A stretch of DNA of 56,067 bases from Collinsella tanakaei (GTDB taxonomy: Bacteria; Actinomycetota; Coriobacteriia; Coriobacteriales; Coriobacteriaceae). The notes beneath the pieces are model-generated. The model did no database searches. It saw nothing but the letters and a program-made list of their open reading frames with translations, and was not told the origin of the DNA. A program made the position numbers and the translations under genes. Positions 1 to 9,072 of this stretch are shown piece by piece. Position 1 is the first letter of the stretch, and every line of letters begins with the position of its first letter. Where the stretch lies: NCBI RefSeq assembly GCF_016902615.1, contig NZ_JACJMB010000016.1:1-56067 (forward strand). The letters are read 5' to 3'.

Positions 1-57
1 GTAGTTCGGTGCCATGGGGCGCGGCCGCGCCCCATGGCACCGAACTACCCCGTCCCC
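1..57. repeat. Palindromic intergenic repeat, copy 1 (window edge)
   Basis: Bases 1-48 form a perfect inverted repeat of two 24-base arms. It is followed by the core CGAACTACCCCGTCCCC and then TTGGAGACA. The same core recurs near 8930, 22455, 42850 and 56030, so this is one copy of a dispersed palindromic family. It lies at the very edge of the sequence and may be truncated. Confidence 0.85.
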
Positions 58-80
58 CTTGGAGACAGCCCTCCAGATCG

Positions 81-2129
81 CTACGAGAGAATGGTGTTGA
101 GACGGGCGGTGAGATCCTTCACGGTCTGGGCGGTCTCAGTGCAGGAGAACTCGCCCGAGGGGGCAGCGTCAACGGCGGCCTCCTGCGTGAGACCCGAGCT
201 CTCCATCAGGTAGCGGGACACCCGCGGCCAAGTGTCGACACCCTGGGCGGGAAGCTCGGCGAAATTCCCGGAATCGCTCACGCCAAAGCAGCTGCGGGCG
301 CGCGAGCCGTTCACGTCGGTCCCGCCGACGTACAGGCACGTCGCGCCGGTCTCCGGATCGCTCACGTACTCGATAAACGGCCAACCATCATCTGTTGTCG
401 CGGGCCGGGTCTGGCACACGAGCGAGGCCGCGTCGGCCTCCTCGTCGTACTCCCACACCTCGACGCGATAGCTCTGCACGGTCGGACCGACGTCACCGTC
501 GCCGGCAGAAGCCTCGACGGCATCGGCGGACGCGAGGTCCCTGTCGGTGCAGTACGCGACGACCAGGCGCTCGACGCCGTCGCCGAAATCGACCAGCTCC
601 GCGTAGCTCACGCCGGCAGTCCATGCCAGATAGCGATCGTCGTCCGCCTTCAGCACAGTCAGCGAAGCGTCGCCGAACGAGTCAATCAGACCCTGGAGCT
701 TATCGCGAAAGCACCGGTACTTGCCGGACACGGAGAGGGCATCGGGGTCGGTCACCCCGGGCGCCGGCTCCACGGTGATGCGGCCCGCCGCGTTGGCTTC
801 GTCGGTACGGCCGACGACCACGGGCGGCAGGTCGCGCTCGACGCCGTCCCCGTCCACCACGGTGAACAGGTAGGTGCCCGCCGCAAGCGTACCGAAATCC
901 CCGATCGCGAAGCCATCGGACCCCGTGACCTCGAGACGAGGGACATCGACGATGTCGATTGGTTCATCGGCAGCGGAATCGGCCTGCTTGGGACGCACGA
1001 TATAGCCCTCGAGCGGGTCGTCTTCCCCGCGCAGGGGCACGATACGGGTCGCGCCATCGACCGCGATCGGCGTGTCGTCCAGATACGAGGCGGTCACGGC
1101 CCTGCCGCCGAACAGCGACGCGATGCGGGCGAAACCGCCGGTGGACCCAATGGCTGCCGCGATGATGAGCACGACCGCGACGACAGCGACCGAGGCGACG
1201 GTGCGCCCGATACCGCGACGGCGCGGCTCGCGCTCAGCTGCGCGGCGGCGCCTGACGGCAGCGGGCGATGCGGACAGGGCGGAAGACCTTGTGCACCGAC
1301 CCGCGGGCAGCGGCGGCTCGATACGCGCGCCGGTTGCGGACGCGGTGGCATCGGGCGCGGCCTGCGTGGAGGGCATGACGGTCGTCGGCAAGGGAGCCTC
1401 CGGCGCCGGAGATTCCGGGGCGAAGGGCGCGGACTCGACGGCGCGCCCGGCCTCGGGAGCAGATGGCGCGAGCTCGTCTGCGCATGCGGTCCCGGAAACA
1501 TCGGACGCGGCAGACGGCTCCTCTTGCTCGGAAGAAACGACCGGCTGCGGCTGCGGCATCTGGTGGTCAACCTCAGCTTCCGGCGAACGCTCCGGCTCGC
1601 CGTCGAAATCGGGCTCCTGCCCGGGAATCGATGCGAACGCCGCCTCGGGTGCCAACGCTGGCACAGGCTCACATTCAGGTTCCGGCGCGGGTGTGAACGC
1701 GTCGCCCGCCGCCGGACTGGACTCCGCATCAGCATCGGACTCGGACGTCGGCTCAGGCTCGGCAAAGGACGCTTTCGATGCGGAATCAGCCTCCAGCATG
1801 GATTCAGCCGTACCGGCAACCTCAGCTTCCGCCCACGCCGGGACAACCGGCTGCGTGAACAGCGCTGCCGCGCCATCGCCGAAGGACTCCGGCCCATCCG
1901 GCAGATCGTTAGCAGGCTCGGGCGCCACCGCGCTCAAAGGAGCCCCGCAGGATGTGCAGAACGCCTGGTCGGCCTCCACCGATGCGCCGCATACGGGGCA
2001 CACATCGGCAACGGGCACTGCAGAGGCTTCCGGCCCGGGCTCGAAGCCCAACTGCTCCACCTCAGTGCCGCAGCACGTGCAGAACCGTGCACCATCGGGC
2101 AGCTCGGCCCCGCACCGCGTACAGAACAT
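81..2129 (-). CDS. Double zinc-ribbon, single-pass membrane protein (paralogue A)
   Basis: A 682-residue protein. Two CxxC zinc ribbons lie at the N-terminus (C3/C6/C17/C20 and C44/C47/C58/C61). A long acidic, proline-rich linker follows, then one membrane helix near residues 308-330 and a large C-terminal domain predicted to be outside the cell. Part of that domain (motif YAELVDFGDGVERL and a following VEVWEYD segment) matches the next gene upstream, so the two are tandem paralogues. The ATG at 2129 is chosen because AAGGGGGAATT precedes it; an upstream in-frame ATG lacks a ribosome site. No enzymatic motif is visible. Cytoplasmic ribbons with an extracytoplasmic sensor-like domain suggest signalling or envelope stress, which is inference. 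It lies beside an FHA and kinase pair. Confidence 0.8.
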   Translation of the reverse strand: MFCTRCGAELPDGARFCTCCGTEVEQLGFEPGPEASAVPVADVCPVCGASVEADQAFCTSCGAPLSAVAPEPANDLPDGPESFGDGAAALFTQPVVPAWAEAEVAGTAESMLEADSASKASFAEPEPTSESDADAESSPAAGDAFTPAPEPECEPVPALAPEAAFASIPGQEPDFDGEPERSPEAEVDHQMPQPQPVVSSEQEEPSAASDVSGTACADELAPSAPEAGRAVESAPFAPESPAPEAPLPTTVMPSTQAAPDATASATGARIEPPLPAGRCTRSSALSASPAAVRRRRAAEREPRRRGIGRTVASVAVVAVVLIIAAAIGSTGGFARIASLFGGRAVTASYLDDTPIAVDGATRIVPLRGEDDPLEGYIVRPKQADSAADEPIDIVDVPRLEVTGSDGFAIGDFGTLAAGTYLFTVVDGDGVERDLPPVVVGRTDEANAAGRITVEPAPGVTDPDALSVSGKYRCFRDKLQGLIDSFGDASLTVLKADDDRYLAWTAGVSYAELVDFGDGVERLVVAYCTDRDLASADAVEASAGDGDVGPTVQSYRVEVWEYDEEADAASLVCQTRPATTDDGWPFIEYVSDPETGATCLYVGGTDVNGSRARSCFGVSDSGNFAELPAQGVDTWPRVSRYLMESSGLTQEAAVDAAPSGEFSCTETAQTVKDLTARLNTILS

Positions 2130-2193
2130 AATTCCCCCTTCACCCATCGCGCGGCACACGCCGGCGAGCTCCTTCGGTCTTTGCGCCCGTACC

Positions 2194-4644
2194 TTACCGA
2201 TCGTGCAGGAAATACGATGCGCTCACGTCGGTCCCCACGAGCGACTCGTCGTTAAACGCCCACACTACGATCTCCTTCGCGCCCGACGAGTACGGATATC
2301 CCATCGCGTACTCCGGCAGAAACAGCGTGATGCCTTCGGGCACCAGCAGATAGGTGGCGTCTCGCACGATCTCTTCGGCCGCTTGCCGCAGCTCGTCATC
2401 GCTCGCATAGGTCACCCCGCTGGGATGGGCCCGCACGTACGCCACGAGGGCATCGACCGCCGCCGCATCCAGGCGCTCCTCACTCGTATCGGCGACCTCC
2501 CAGATGGGAATGGGATCGCCGGTCTCGAGCTCGAAAACCACACTGCTCATAGACAGCATAGCGCGACCCGTCCACGACGTGCGTCGCATCTCTACGCGCG
2601 TACCGAGCACGCTCCCCTTGTTGTACGTCAGGGCCGAACGGTATGACAGGCACTCGGCCGCGCTCGCCCCGGGTTCCCACGAGAGCGTGGCGCGCTTCTC
2701 GTCATCGTAGGCCGCGCGAAGCCTCTCGTTCACGCGCGTGACGATATCGGCGTCCACAGCATCGGGATCGGCCGTGAGCTCCAGGCACCCCCAGGTGTAA
2801 TCCGCCGACCCGGCGGCGCCGTCCGTCCCGTCCTCGTAGGTGGGCACCGACACGGTCTCGCACACCTCCGAGCCGCTCACGCCCGCAACATCCTGCTGGC
2901 CGTCGACGGCACCCGGCCGCGCAGCACCCAGCGCATCGACGCACCCCTGCAGCTCCTCAACCGTGCGAGAAGCCCAGTCGACCGCGGCGCGCGGATAGTA
3001 CGTGCCGTCGCCGCTAACCGCAATGCCCGGCGAATCGCTCGGCTCGCCGCGCTCCGCCTCTGCGCGGCTCGCGAACGCGTTCGTGAAGCTGATGTAGCGT
3101 CCGCCCACCTGGTAGGAGTTCGTGAACATGCCGTCCCAGATGTCGTCGGGATCGGCCGGACCGATATCCTCGCCGTCGAGGATCATCGTGTGGCCCGGGT
3201 CGTTGGTGCTCACGAGTGTATGCAGCAGACGGAAGGTGCCGGCATCGTCCAGCCCGTAGTAGGTCATCTGGGTTCCGCCGTCGACGAGCCGCTCGAACCA
3301 CATGATGTTGGTGCCGTTCGCGAGCGAGGAGATCGAGATCGTGTCCGTCACGCTCGGATGCAACAGCGGGTCGGCGCCCACACAGCAGACGAGGGCGTCG
3401 GCTTCGGCATCATAGCGCCACACCTCGATGTTGTAGCTCTCCGGGTTGGGCACGCCATACGCGTCGTAGTTGTCGCCGCTGTTGTAGGCGACGAGCAGGC
3501 GCTCGACGCCGTCGCCGAAGTCCATGAGCTCAGCGTAGCTGAGGCCCGTGGCGGACAGGTGCACCTCGGAGCCGACGTTCTGGAGCTCCGTATCCGGCGC
3601 ACCGTACGCGTCCTCCACCTCGCGCAACTTGGCGAGAAACAGCGTATCGGCACCGAGCGGAGCCGTTGGATCACGCACGACGCCAAGGGCGTCAGCGGAC
3701 GCGTCGGAGGCGACCTCGAGGGGCGGCAGCGCCAGCTGGACGCGGTCGTCGCGCTCGATAACGAGGTAGTAGGTGCCCGGGACGGGGTTGTCGCCCAGCA
3801 GGCCCTGTACGGTGAACCCATCGGTAGAGCCGATCTCGAGTGCCGCCACGGACGACACGTCGATGCCGGCGCTCTCGCCGTCGATGGCATCCTTCACGCG
3901 CACCGTATAGTGCGCAAGGGGCCTGCCATCGTCACCTGCCGGAATGATGGGAGCTGACGGGGCCACGCGCTGCGTCTCCTGCGTCAGATACGCAGCGGCA
4001 CGCGGGGCAACATCGACGGACAGCTTGGGCTCCGGCTCGGCCGTCTGGGCTGCCGAACCGGCTGCCACGGGAGCGGCGAGCTTCGTGAAGCCGCCGCTGA
4101 CGGTGAAGATGCCCGCTGCCCCGCAGCCCACGACGAGCACGCCCGCCACAGCAAGCACGACGCGGCGGCGAGCAGTGCGGTGGTGCTCCCGAGGACGCAC
4201 TGCAGCGTGGGTGGGCGCGTAGGGCACGGTATCGCGGTCGGCGGCGACAGCGTCGGGAGACGCGCTCGCGGTCGACTCGGGCGCGGCGTCGCCCTCAGCG
4301 GAGGCCTCGGGGTCTCCGTCCGCAATGGCATCTGCGTCACGATCGGGTGCGGCGAGGTATTCATTCACAGAAGTATCGAGAGCATCGCCGGACACGGACC
4401 CTTCCTCCCGGGGCGCTCCCGCGGCGTCGCCGTCGAAGCGGGCGGCGAGCATCACGGGAGCCTCGGACGCCCATACTTCGCACGGGTCGGCCGCCGTATC
4501 GACCGTCGGCATGGTCTCCGACGCCGGCGCAGCAGGCGAGGCCGCCGGAACAGATGTCGCATCCGGCTGCCGCACCGGGGCACCACAGACCGTGCAGAAC
4601 CGTGCGCCCTCATCAATCTTGCTTCCGCAACGCGTGCAATACAT
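2194..4644 (-). CDS. Zinc-ribbon, single-pass membrane protein (paralogue B)
   Basis: An 816-residue protein with one N-terminal zinc ribbon (C3, C6, C17, C20). A low-complexity acidic linker is followed by a membrane helix near residues 158-180 and a large outer domain. The outer domain shares YAELMDFGDGVERLLVAY and an IEVWRYDAEAD stretch with the downstream paralogue, and it carries an extra C-terminal region of about 250 residues. The ATG is preceded by GGGAGGGCAAGG. The gap to paralogue A is 64 bases on the same strand, so the two probably share a transcript. It is divergent from the FHA gene across about 220 bases. Function is unknown; the ribbon-plus-outer-domain layout is consistent with a regulatory or sensor membrane protein. 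Confidence 0.8.
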   Translation of the reverse strand: MYCTRCGSKIDEGARFCTVCGAPVRQPDATSVPAASPAAPASETMPTVDTAADPCEVWASEAPVMLAARFDGDAAGAPREEGSVSGDALDTSVNEYLAAPDRDADAIADGDPEASAEGDAAPESTASASPDAVAADRDTVPYAPTHAAVRPREHHRTARRRVVLAVAGVLVVGCGAAGIFTVSGGFTKLAAPVAAGSAAQTAEPEPKLSVDVAPRAAAYLTQETQRVAPSAPIIPAGDDGRPLAHYTVRVKDAIDGESAGIDVSSVAALEIGSTDGFTVQGLLGDNPVPGTYYLVIERDDRVQLALPPLEVASDASADALGVVRDPTAPLGADTLFLAKLREVEDAYGAPDTELQNVGSEVHLSATGLSYAELMDFGDGVERLLVAYNSGDNYDAYGVPNPESYNIEVWRYDAEADALVCCVGADPLLHPSVTDTISISSLANGTNIMWFERLVDGGTQMTYYGLDDAGTFRLLHTLVSTNDPGHTMILDGEDIGPADPDDIWDGMFTNSYQVGGRYISFTNAFASRAEAERGEPSDSPGIAVSGDGTYYPRAAVDWASRTVEELQGCVDALGAARPGAVDGQQDVAGVSGSEVCETVSVPTYEDGTDGAAGSADYTWGCLELTADPDAVDADIVTRVNERLRAAYDDEKRATLSWEPGASAAECLSYRSALTYNKGSVLGTRVEMRRTSWTGRAMLSMSSVVFELETGDPIPIWEVADTSEERLDAAAVDALVAYVRAHPSGVTYASDDELRQAAEEIVRDATYLLVPEGITLFLPEYAMGYPYSSGAKEIVVWAFNDESLVGTDVSASYFLHDR

Positions 4645-4730
4645 CCTTGCCCTCCCAAGCGCCCGCCCGTATCGGCCAGCGCCCTCAGTTTCTCGTGTGA
4701 GTCCATCCTACCGTGCGCGCAGGGCGCTCT

Positions 4731-4740
4731 ATTGCGCAAC
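4731..4740. promoter_or_regulatory. Shared ATTGCGCAAC motif, site 1
   Basis: This ten-base motif contains the palindrome TTGCGCAA. It sits in the divergent promoter region between the zinc-ribbon genes and the FHA/kinase genes and recurs exactly at 8294-8303, upstream of the small repeat protein. It could be an operator shared by the locus; two copies of a short motif are weak evidence. Confidence 0.25.
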
Positions 4741-4793
4741 TGTTGCAAGCGCCGCGCGCATAGCATCGGCCCCGGTCAGACCGCCCACCGCGC

Positions 4794-4799
4794 TATACT
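4794..4799 (+). promoter_or_regulatory. Candidate -10 box for the FHA/kinase operon
   Basis: TATACT lies about 65 bases before the FHA start. No convincing -35 hexamer is found 16-18 bases upstream, so the promoter would be weak or activator dependent. Confidence 0.35.
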
Positions 4800-4865
4800 G
4801 GTGCAATCGGCCGACCCCCACCGCGGGCAGCGCGAACGCGTGAGCGCATGATCGGGAGAGATGCA

Positions 4866-5819
4866 TTGGAACCCATGACACCGAGCGCGTATCTGTACGC
4901 GGATCTCAAGATATTCGGCGGCATCAAGAACCAGGAGGCCGCGCAGATTCTGCTTACCGACCGGCCCGTCGCCAACGGCGAGTCACCGCGCGAGCGCGCC
5001 CGTGAGCGCACCAGGCTCTCGCGCGAGTACGTCAAGAGCGCCCCGGGCGACCTCCCCGCCTCGTTTTTCGCAGACTTCGCGGTGAGCGCGCTGCGCATCG
5101 CGAACCACATGATCGCGCACCTCGACACGGCGGACGCCCATGAGCGCATCTGCCGCCACTACCGTGAGGACACCGTTTCCGGCATGGTCTCCGCACTCGA
5201 CGCCTATGGGCGCCGCGGCCAGCTCTACTCCAACGCCGTCGGCCATGTCGCCACCATGCCGCTCGCCAACGAGCGCAGCCGCTGCTCGGTCTTCATCCTG
5301 CTCTTCATCGTCACCGGGTGCCTGGGCGACCCCGCCTTCGCCGCGGCAGAGGCGGAGCGCTTCGCCGAAAGCAAGCTCAACGGGTCGTTCCGCACGCAAA
5401 CCGCGCAGACGATTCCGAGCCTGACCGAGCCTAAGGCCGAACCCGATGGCGACAACCTACTAGGCCTGCAGCGTGTCGTGGGCGGCAAACTCAAACCGAC
5501 GGTCCACCCGCTCGACCCCGCAGGAACCGTCGTGGGCGCGCTGGCGGACGGCATCGCCGACATCACCGATGTTGACCCGGACGTCTCCCGCCGCCACCTG
5601 CGCATCTGGCGCGACCGCAACCGGTGGCTCTGCGAGGGGCTCTCCTCCACCAACGGCACCGCCATCATCTCGGGCGCCGACAAGCGCGTGCACGTGGTCG
5701 AGCCGCCGCGCTCCACGCGCCGCGTCGACTGGATCGCGCACCCCTGCGAGATCGCCCCGGCAGACACGCTCTGCCTCGGCGCCACCACGCGCTTCATGGT
5801 CATCCCCATCGTCAAATAG
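4866..5819 (+). CDS. FHA-domain protein
   Basis: About 317 residues. The C-terminal third is a forkhead-associated phosphothreonine-binding domain with the signature SRRHLRIW followed by STNGT. The N-terminal two thirds are helical, of unknown family, with a hydrophobic stretch (VFILLFIVTGCLG) near the middle. Three starts are possible. TTG 4866 has GGGAGAG at good spacing and is chosen; ATG 4848 and ATG 4875 have poor ribosome sites. The stop lies 19 bases before the Ser/Thr kinase gene, which strongly suggests co-expression, with the FHA domain reading threonines phosphorylated by that kinase. That pairing is common in actinobacteria but is inferred here. Confidence 0.8.
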   Translation: MEPMTPSAYLYADLKIFGGIKNQEAAQILLTDRPVANGESPRERARERTRLSREYVKSAPGDLPASFFADFAVSALRIANHMIAHLDTADAHERICRHYREDTVSGMVSALDAYGRRGQLYSNAVGHVATMPLANERSRCSVFILLFIVTGCLGDPAFAAAEAERFAESKLNGSFRTQTAQTIPSLTEPKAEPDGDNLLGLQRVVGGKLKPTVHPLDPAGTVVGALADGIADITDVDPDVSRRHLRIWRDRNRWLCEGLSSTNGTAIISGADKRVHVVEPPRSTRRVDWIAHPCEIAPADTLCLGATTRFMVIPIVK

Positions 5820-5838
5820 CGCGAGGTGGGAGAAGATC

Positions 5839-8193
5839 ATGGCGGGAACGGACCTGCCCGGCGCTGCGTCGGGCGATGAGTTCGACATCATCGAATTCGA
5901 CGACTTCACCCCGGCGGCACCCATCGCCCCGCGGGAGAAGGACCGTTCCGCACGCCGCTTCATGACGCTGTTCGTGTCAGAACGCTCGGCGCGCGCCGTC
6001 GGGAGCTCAGGAGTCGTGTATCGCGCCAAGAATGTCTTGGGCGAGCAGTTCGCCTTAAAGCGCCTGCGCCCATCGTGGGACACCCCGGCGGGCGCCGCGC
6101 CGGATGAGAGCCGGGACGCAGGCCGCATCGAGGCGTTTCGCGAGGAGTACCGCACGCAGTTCGCCCTCTCCAACCTACCGGGATTCCCGCAGCTCTTTGG
6201 GTACGGAACCATCGGCAGCTGGCCCGCCATCCTGATGGAGTGGGTCGAGGGCGAGACGCTCACGCGCGCCCGCGCCGAGCTTGCTGTCGAGCGCGACGAA
6301 CAGGGGCGCCTCCGCATTCCCGCCCGCGCCGTGGCTGGCATCGGCGTGGCTGCGCTCGACGCCCTGTTGCTCGCCGGCCGCGCACAACGCAAACTCGTGC
6401 ACCGCGACCTCTCCCCCAACAACATCATGCTGCGCACCTCCGCGCGCCCGATCGCCGACCAGCTGCTCGACGGCACGTTCGACGTCTGCCTGATCGATTT
6501 CGGCAGCGCAACCCTGGTGGAATCGGCATCGGCGCGCTCGTTTACGGTCGCCACGAGCATGTGGCGCGGCGGCACGCCCGAATACGCCGCGCCCGAGATG
6601 CTCACGAATGACATCGCCGGCGTGGCCGCCCTCCGCTCGTCTGCGAGCATCGACGTCTACGCCCTGTGCAGCGTGCTGTACGAACTGTATGCAGGCCATA
6701 CGCCGTTCGGCATCGGGCAGCGAGGCAACGAATCGCCCTACCTCATCAAGACAACGCAGGCGCCGTATCCCCTGGTGCCGCGTACCGAACAGGACCGTCC
6801 GCTTGTAGAGGCACTATGCGCCGGCATTCGGCCTGCGCAGGCAGATCGTATCTCGGCGGCGGACCTGCGCCGCGCCCTGGAACGCTGGTTGGAAAGCGCG
6901 GCGCTCATCAAGCCTGCCGCCGATGAACGTGCCGCGCATATCGACACGGCGGACGAGCCGAGCGGCGACCCGCTTTCCGGCGCTGCCGGTACCCCGCTGA
7001 CCATGGTCTCCGTGGAACATGGCGGCGGGCGAGCCGCCGGAGCGGAAACGGCCCAGGTGCCCGCCGGCACGCCGACGAGGGAAAGCACGACCACGCCGGT
7101 CGCCACCCCGGGCGACGGGGCGGCGGGAAAGCATGCGGCCCGCGGACGGACCCATACCCGCCGCGCCGTTGTTCTGGCCGCCTGCGCGCTCGGCGGGCTT
7201 GCCGCAATCGGCGGTGTGGTCGGTGTGCGTGCGCTGCTTACCGGTGACCCTGATGGCGGGGATGCCGAGGAACCCGGCATCGACCTTTCCGAACTCCCCG
7301 TGGGCGAAGGCTCGCTGCCTTTCTTTAAAGCGCAGGACCAGCAAAGCGAGCGCTGGGGATACCTGACAGCGGAAGGGTCCTGGTGGCTCCAACCCGTGCT
7401 CGACCATAAGCCGGGACCGTTTGCACAAGGACTCGCCGCCGTTGCCGACAACGGGGACGATGCGCTCATCGGCTTCGTCAGCGCCCAAGGCACCTGGGCC
7501 ATTGAGCCGCGCTTCGCCGAGGCGCTCCCCTTCTCGGAAAACCTCGCTGCCGCGCGTGAGCCCGACGGCTCCTGGGGCTTTATCGACACCGAGGGCGCTT
7601 GGGCGGTATCGCCCATGTTCGCCGCCGTAGGGCCATTCTCCCAAGGCCGCGCCGCAGCCCGCATGGGAGAGGACGGCGCCTGGGGATACATCGATGCGAG
7701 CGGCGCATGGATGCTTGCGCCCACGTGGATCCGGGCGTGCGCGTTCGCCGAGGGTGTCGCCGCCGTCGAAGCGACCGATGGGGGCACCTGGTCACTTATC
7801 GACCAGGCCGGCACCGAGGTTGCCTCTGGGTTCGCCTGGAGCTACGCACGTCGGGCGAGCGAGGGGCTGCTTGCAACACAGGATGCCGCCACCGGCCTCT
7901 GGGGATTCTTCGACACGGCGGGCGCCACAGCCGTACCTCCGACGTTTCGAGCCTGCCTATCGTTCTCAGGCGGTCGCGTGCCCGCGCAGGATGACGCAAG
8001 CGGCCTGTGGGGCCTTATCGATACGAACGGCGCATGGATCGTGGCCCCCACGTTCGAGGAAGTCGGCCCGACGCAAAGCTCCCTGTTCGCCGCGCGCGAC
8101 GCCGAGAGCAATCTCTGCGGCTACCTCAACGCAGACGGATCCTGGGCGATCGCACCGGAATATCTCGGGGCTGAGTTCTCAGACGCGGAGTAG
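5839..8193 (+). CDS. Transmembrane Ser/Thr protein kinase with WG-repeat outer domain
   Basis: A 784-residue Hanks-type kinase. Visible motifs are a GSSGVVY loop, the ATP-anchoring lysine in FALKRL (about K74), the catalytic loop HRDLSPNN (about H188), IDFGSA (about D220) and GGTPEYAAPEM. All catalytic residues look intact. A linker rich in alanine, glycine and threonine leads to one membrane helix near residues 443-467. The C-terminal 300 residues are at least six WG repeats (WGYLTAEGSW, WGFIDTEGAW, WGYIDASGAW and similar). This gives a receptor layout with a cytoplasmic kinase and an outer WG domain that may bind a ligand or wall component. The ATG at 5839 has GGTGGGAG upstream. Confidence 0.88.
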   Translation: MAGTDLPGAASGDEFDIIEFDDFTPAAPIAPREKDRSARRFMTLFVSERSARAVGSSGVVYRAKNVLGEQFALKRLRPSWDTPAGAAPDESRDAGRIEAFREEYRTQFALSNLPGFPQLFGYGTIGSWPAILMEWVEGETLTRARAELAVERDEQGRLRIPARAVAGIGVAALDALLLAGRAQRKLVHRDLSPNNIMLRTSARPIADQLLDGTFDVCLIDFGSATLVESASARSFTVATSMWRGGTPEYAAPEMLTNDIAGVAALRSSASIDVYALCSVLYELYAGHTPFGIGQRGNESPYLIKTTQAPYPLVPRTEQDRPLVEALCAGIRPAQADRISAADLRRALERWLESAALIKPAADERAAHIDTADEPSGDPLSGAAGTPLTMVSVEHGGGRAAGAETAQVPAGTPTRESTTTPVATPGDGAAGKHAARGRTHTRRAVVLAACALGGLAAIGGVVGVRALLTGDPDGGDAEEPGIDLSELPVGEGSLPFFKAQDQQSERWGYLTAEGSWWLQPVLDHKPGPFAQGLAAVADNGDDALIGFVSAQGTWAIEPRFAEALPFSENLAAAREPDGSWGFIDTEGAWAVSPMFAAVGPFSQGRAAARMGEDGAWGYIDASGAWMLAPTWIRACAFAEGVAAVEATDGGTWSLIDQAGTEVASGFAWSYARRASEGLLATQDAATGLWGFFDTAGATAVPPTFRACLSFSGGRVPAQDDASGLWGLIDTNGAWIVAPTFEEVGPTQSSLFAARDAESNLCGYLNADGSWAIAPEYLGAEFSDAE

Positions 8194-8293
8194 CGGGCGC
8201 GCGCTTTCAATGGAACGCTCGCGACTGGCGTCGGCATGCACGTCTTTCCGACGTCGCAGCTCCATTCGGCCCCCGGCCTTCCGCTTCCACATA

Positions 8294-8303
8294 ATTGCGC
8301 AAC
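8294..8303. promoter_or_regulatory. Shared ATTGCGCAAC motif, site 2
   Basis: Exact second copy of the ten-base motif at 4731, about 60 bases upstream of the small three-repeat protein. No -10 box is obvious after it. Whether it binds a regulator is not shown. Confidence 0.25.
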
Positions 8304-8362
8304 AACTGAGCAATCGCCGCACGGACCATAAGCTCATGGTAGTCCGCTGCGATTGGAGACCC

Positions 8363-8926
8363 ATGAACGTCGATGAGCTCACATCTGCCTTCTTTTCCGC
8401 GCGCGATGACGCCGAGCGCCGCGCGGTGGCGCTCGAGCTCGCCGACCATTGTCGCGACCACGCGGAGCCGGTTGTCTACTTCGGACAAAACACATCCGAG
8501 GGCGACTGGATCGCCTCGGCATACTCATACACCGATCCTGACGACCGGCCCGAACGCTATCGCCTGGCGCGGCGCGCAGCAGCCTGGTGCTGCAGCAACG
8601 GCGAGCAGATCCGCTATCGCGGAACATGGCTTGATGAGGGCGCCTGGCTCGCTCTCGCCTACCGCTCCTGCGACGACGACACGGGGGCGCGCGAGCTCGC
8701 CTTGCGCCTTGCAGACCTCTGCCTGGGCGGGGCGGTATCCTACCGCGTCGGGGGATCGTGGCTGAATGCCGGCGACTGGCTGGCGCGCGCCTACGAGCAC
8801 GCCCAGGGCGGCGAGGCTACGCGCATTGCCGGCCGCATTGCGGACTGGTGCGATGCCAACGGCTGCGCCGTCCAGCTCTGGGGCATCTGGCACGACGCCG
8901 CGTGGTGGCGCAACGCCAGTAGATAG
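8363..8926 (+). CDS. Small protein of three internal repeats, unknown family
   Basis: 187 residues, predicted cytoplasmic, with no signal peptide or membrane helix. Three tandem units of about 42-45 residues are visible. Each has a core like W-x(3)-GDW-x-A-x-AY followed by an alanine/arginine-rich helix and a short YRG-x-W or YRVGGSW turn. The pattern resembles a tetratricopeptide-type helical solenoid but matches no family I recognise. The ATG is preceded by GGAG at six bases. It follows the WG-repeat kinase by 169 bases on the same strand and may be a partner or substrate, which is inference only. Confidence 0.65.
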   Translation: MNVDELTSAFFSARDDAERRAVALELADHCRDHAEPVVYFGQNTSEGDWIASAYSYTDPDDRPERYRLARRAAAWCCSNGEQIRYRGTWLDEGAWLALAYRSCDDDTGARELALRLADLCLGGAVSYRVGGSWLNAGDWLARAYEHAQGGEATRIAGRIADWCDANGCAVQLWGIWHDAAWWRNASR

Positions 8927-8927
8927 A

Positions 8928-8951
8928 ACTACCCCGTCCCCAATGGAGACA
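8928..8951. repeat. Partial copy of the palindromic repeat (core only)
   Basis: GAACTACCCCGTCCCC followed two bases later by TGGAGACA, the same order as at the left edge of the window. The opposite arm of the palindrome is missing, so this is a decayed or half copy. It lies between the stop of the three-repeat protein and the pyridoxal-kinase gene. Confidence 0.7.
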
Positions 8952-9072
8952 CCGCGGCCCGTCATGTAACCAAATGTGTACAAGCAGATTTTCGGGAACT
9001 CCTTCTAACCAAAGCGCTATGGTGGGGTGCGTACGCTGGTCCATAAGTCCGCGGAAGAAAGAAGGAATACCC

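Noticed and set aside
9-2255. A 748-codon plus-strand frame at the left edge
   Set aside because: It is antisense to the zinc-ribbon gene, which has recognisable CxxC motifs, a membrane helix and a good ribosome site.
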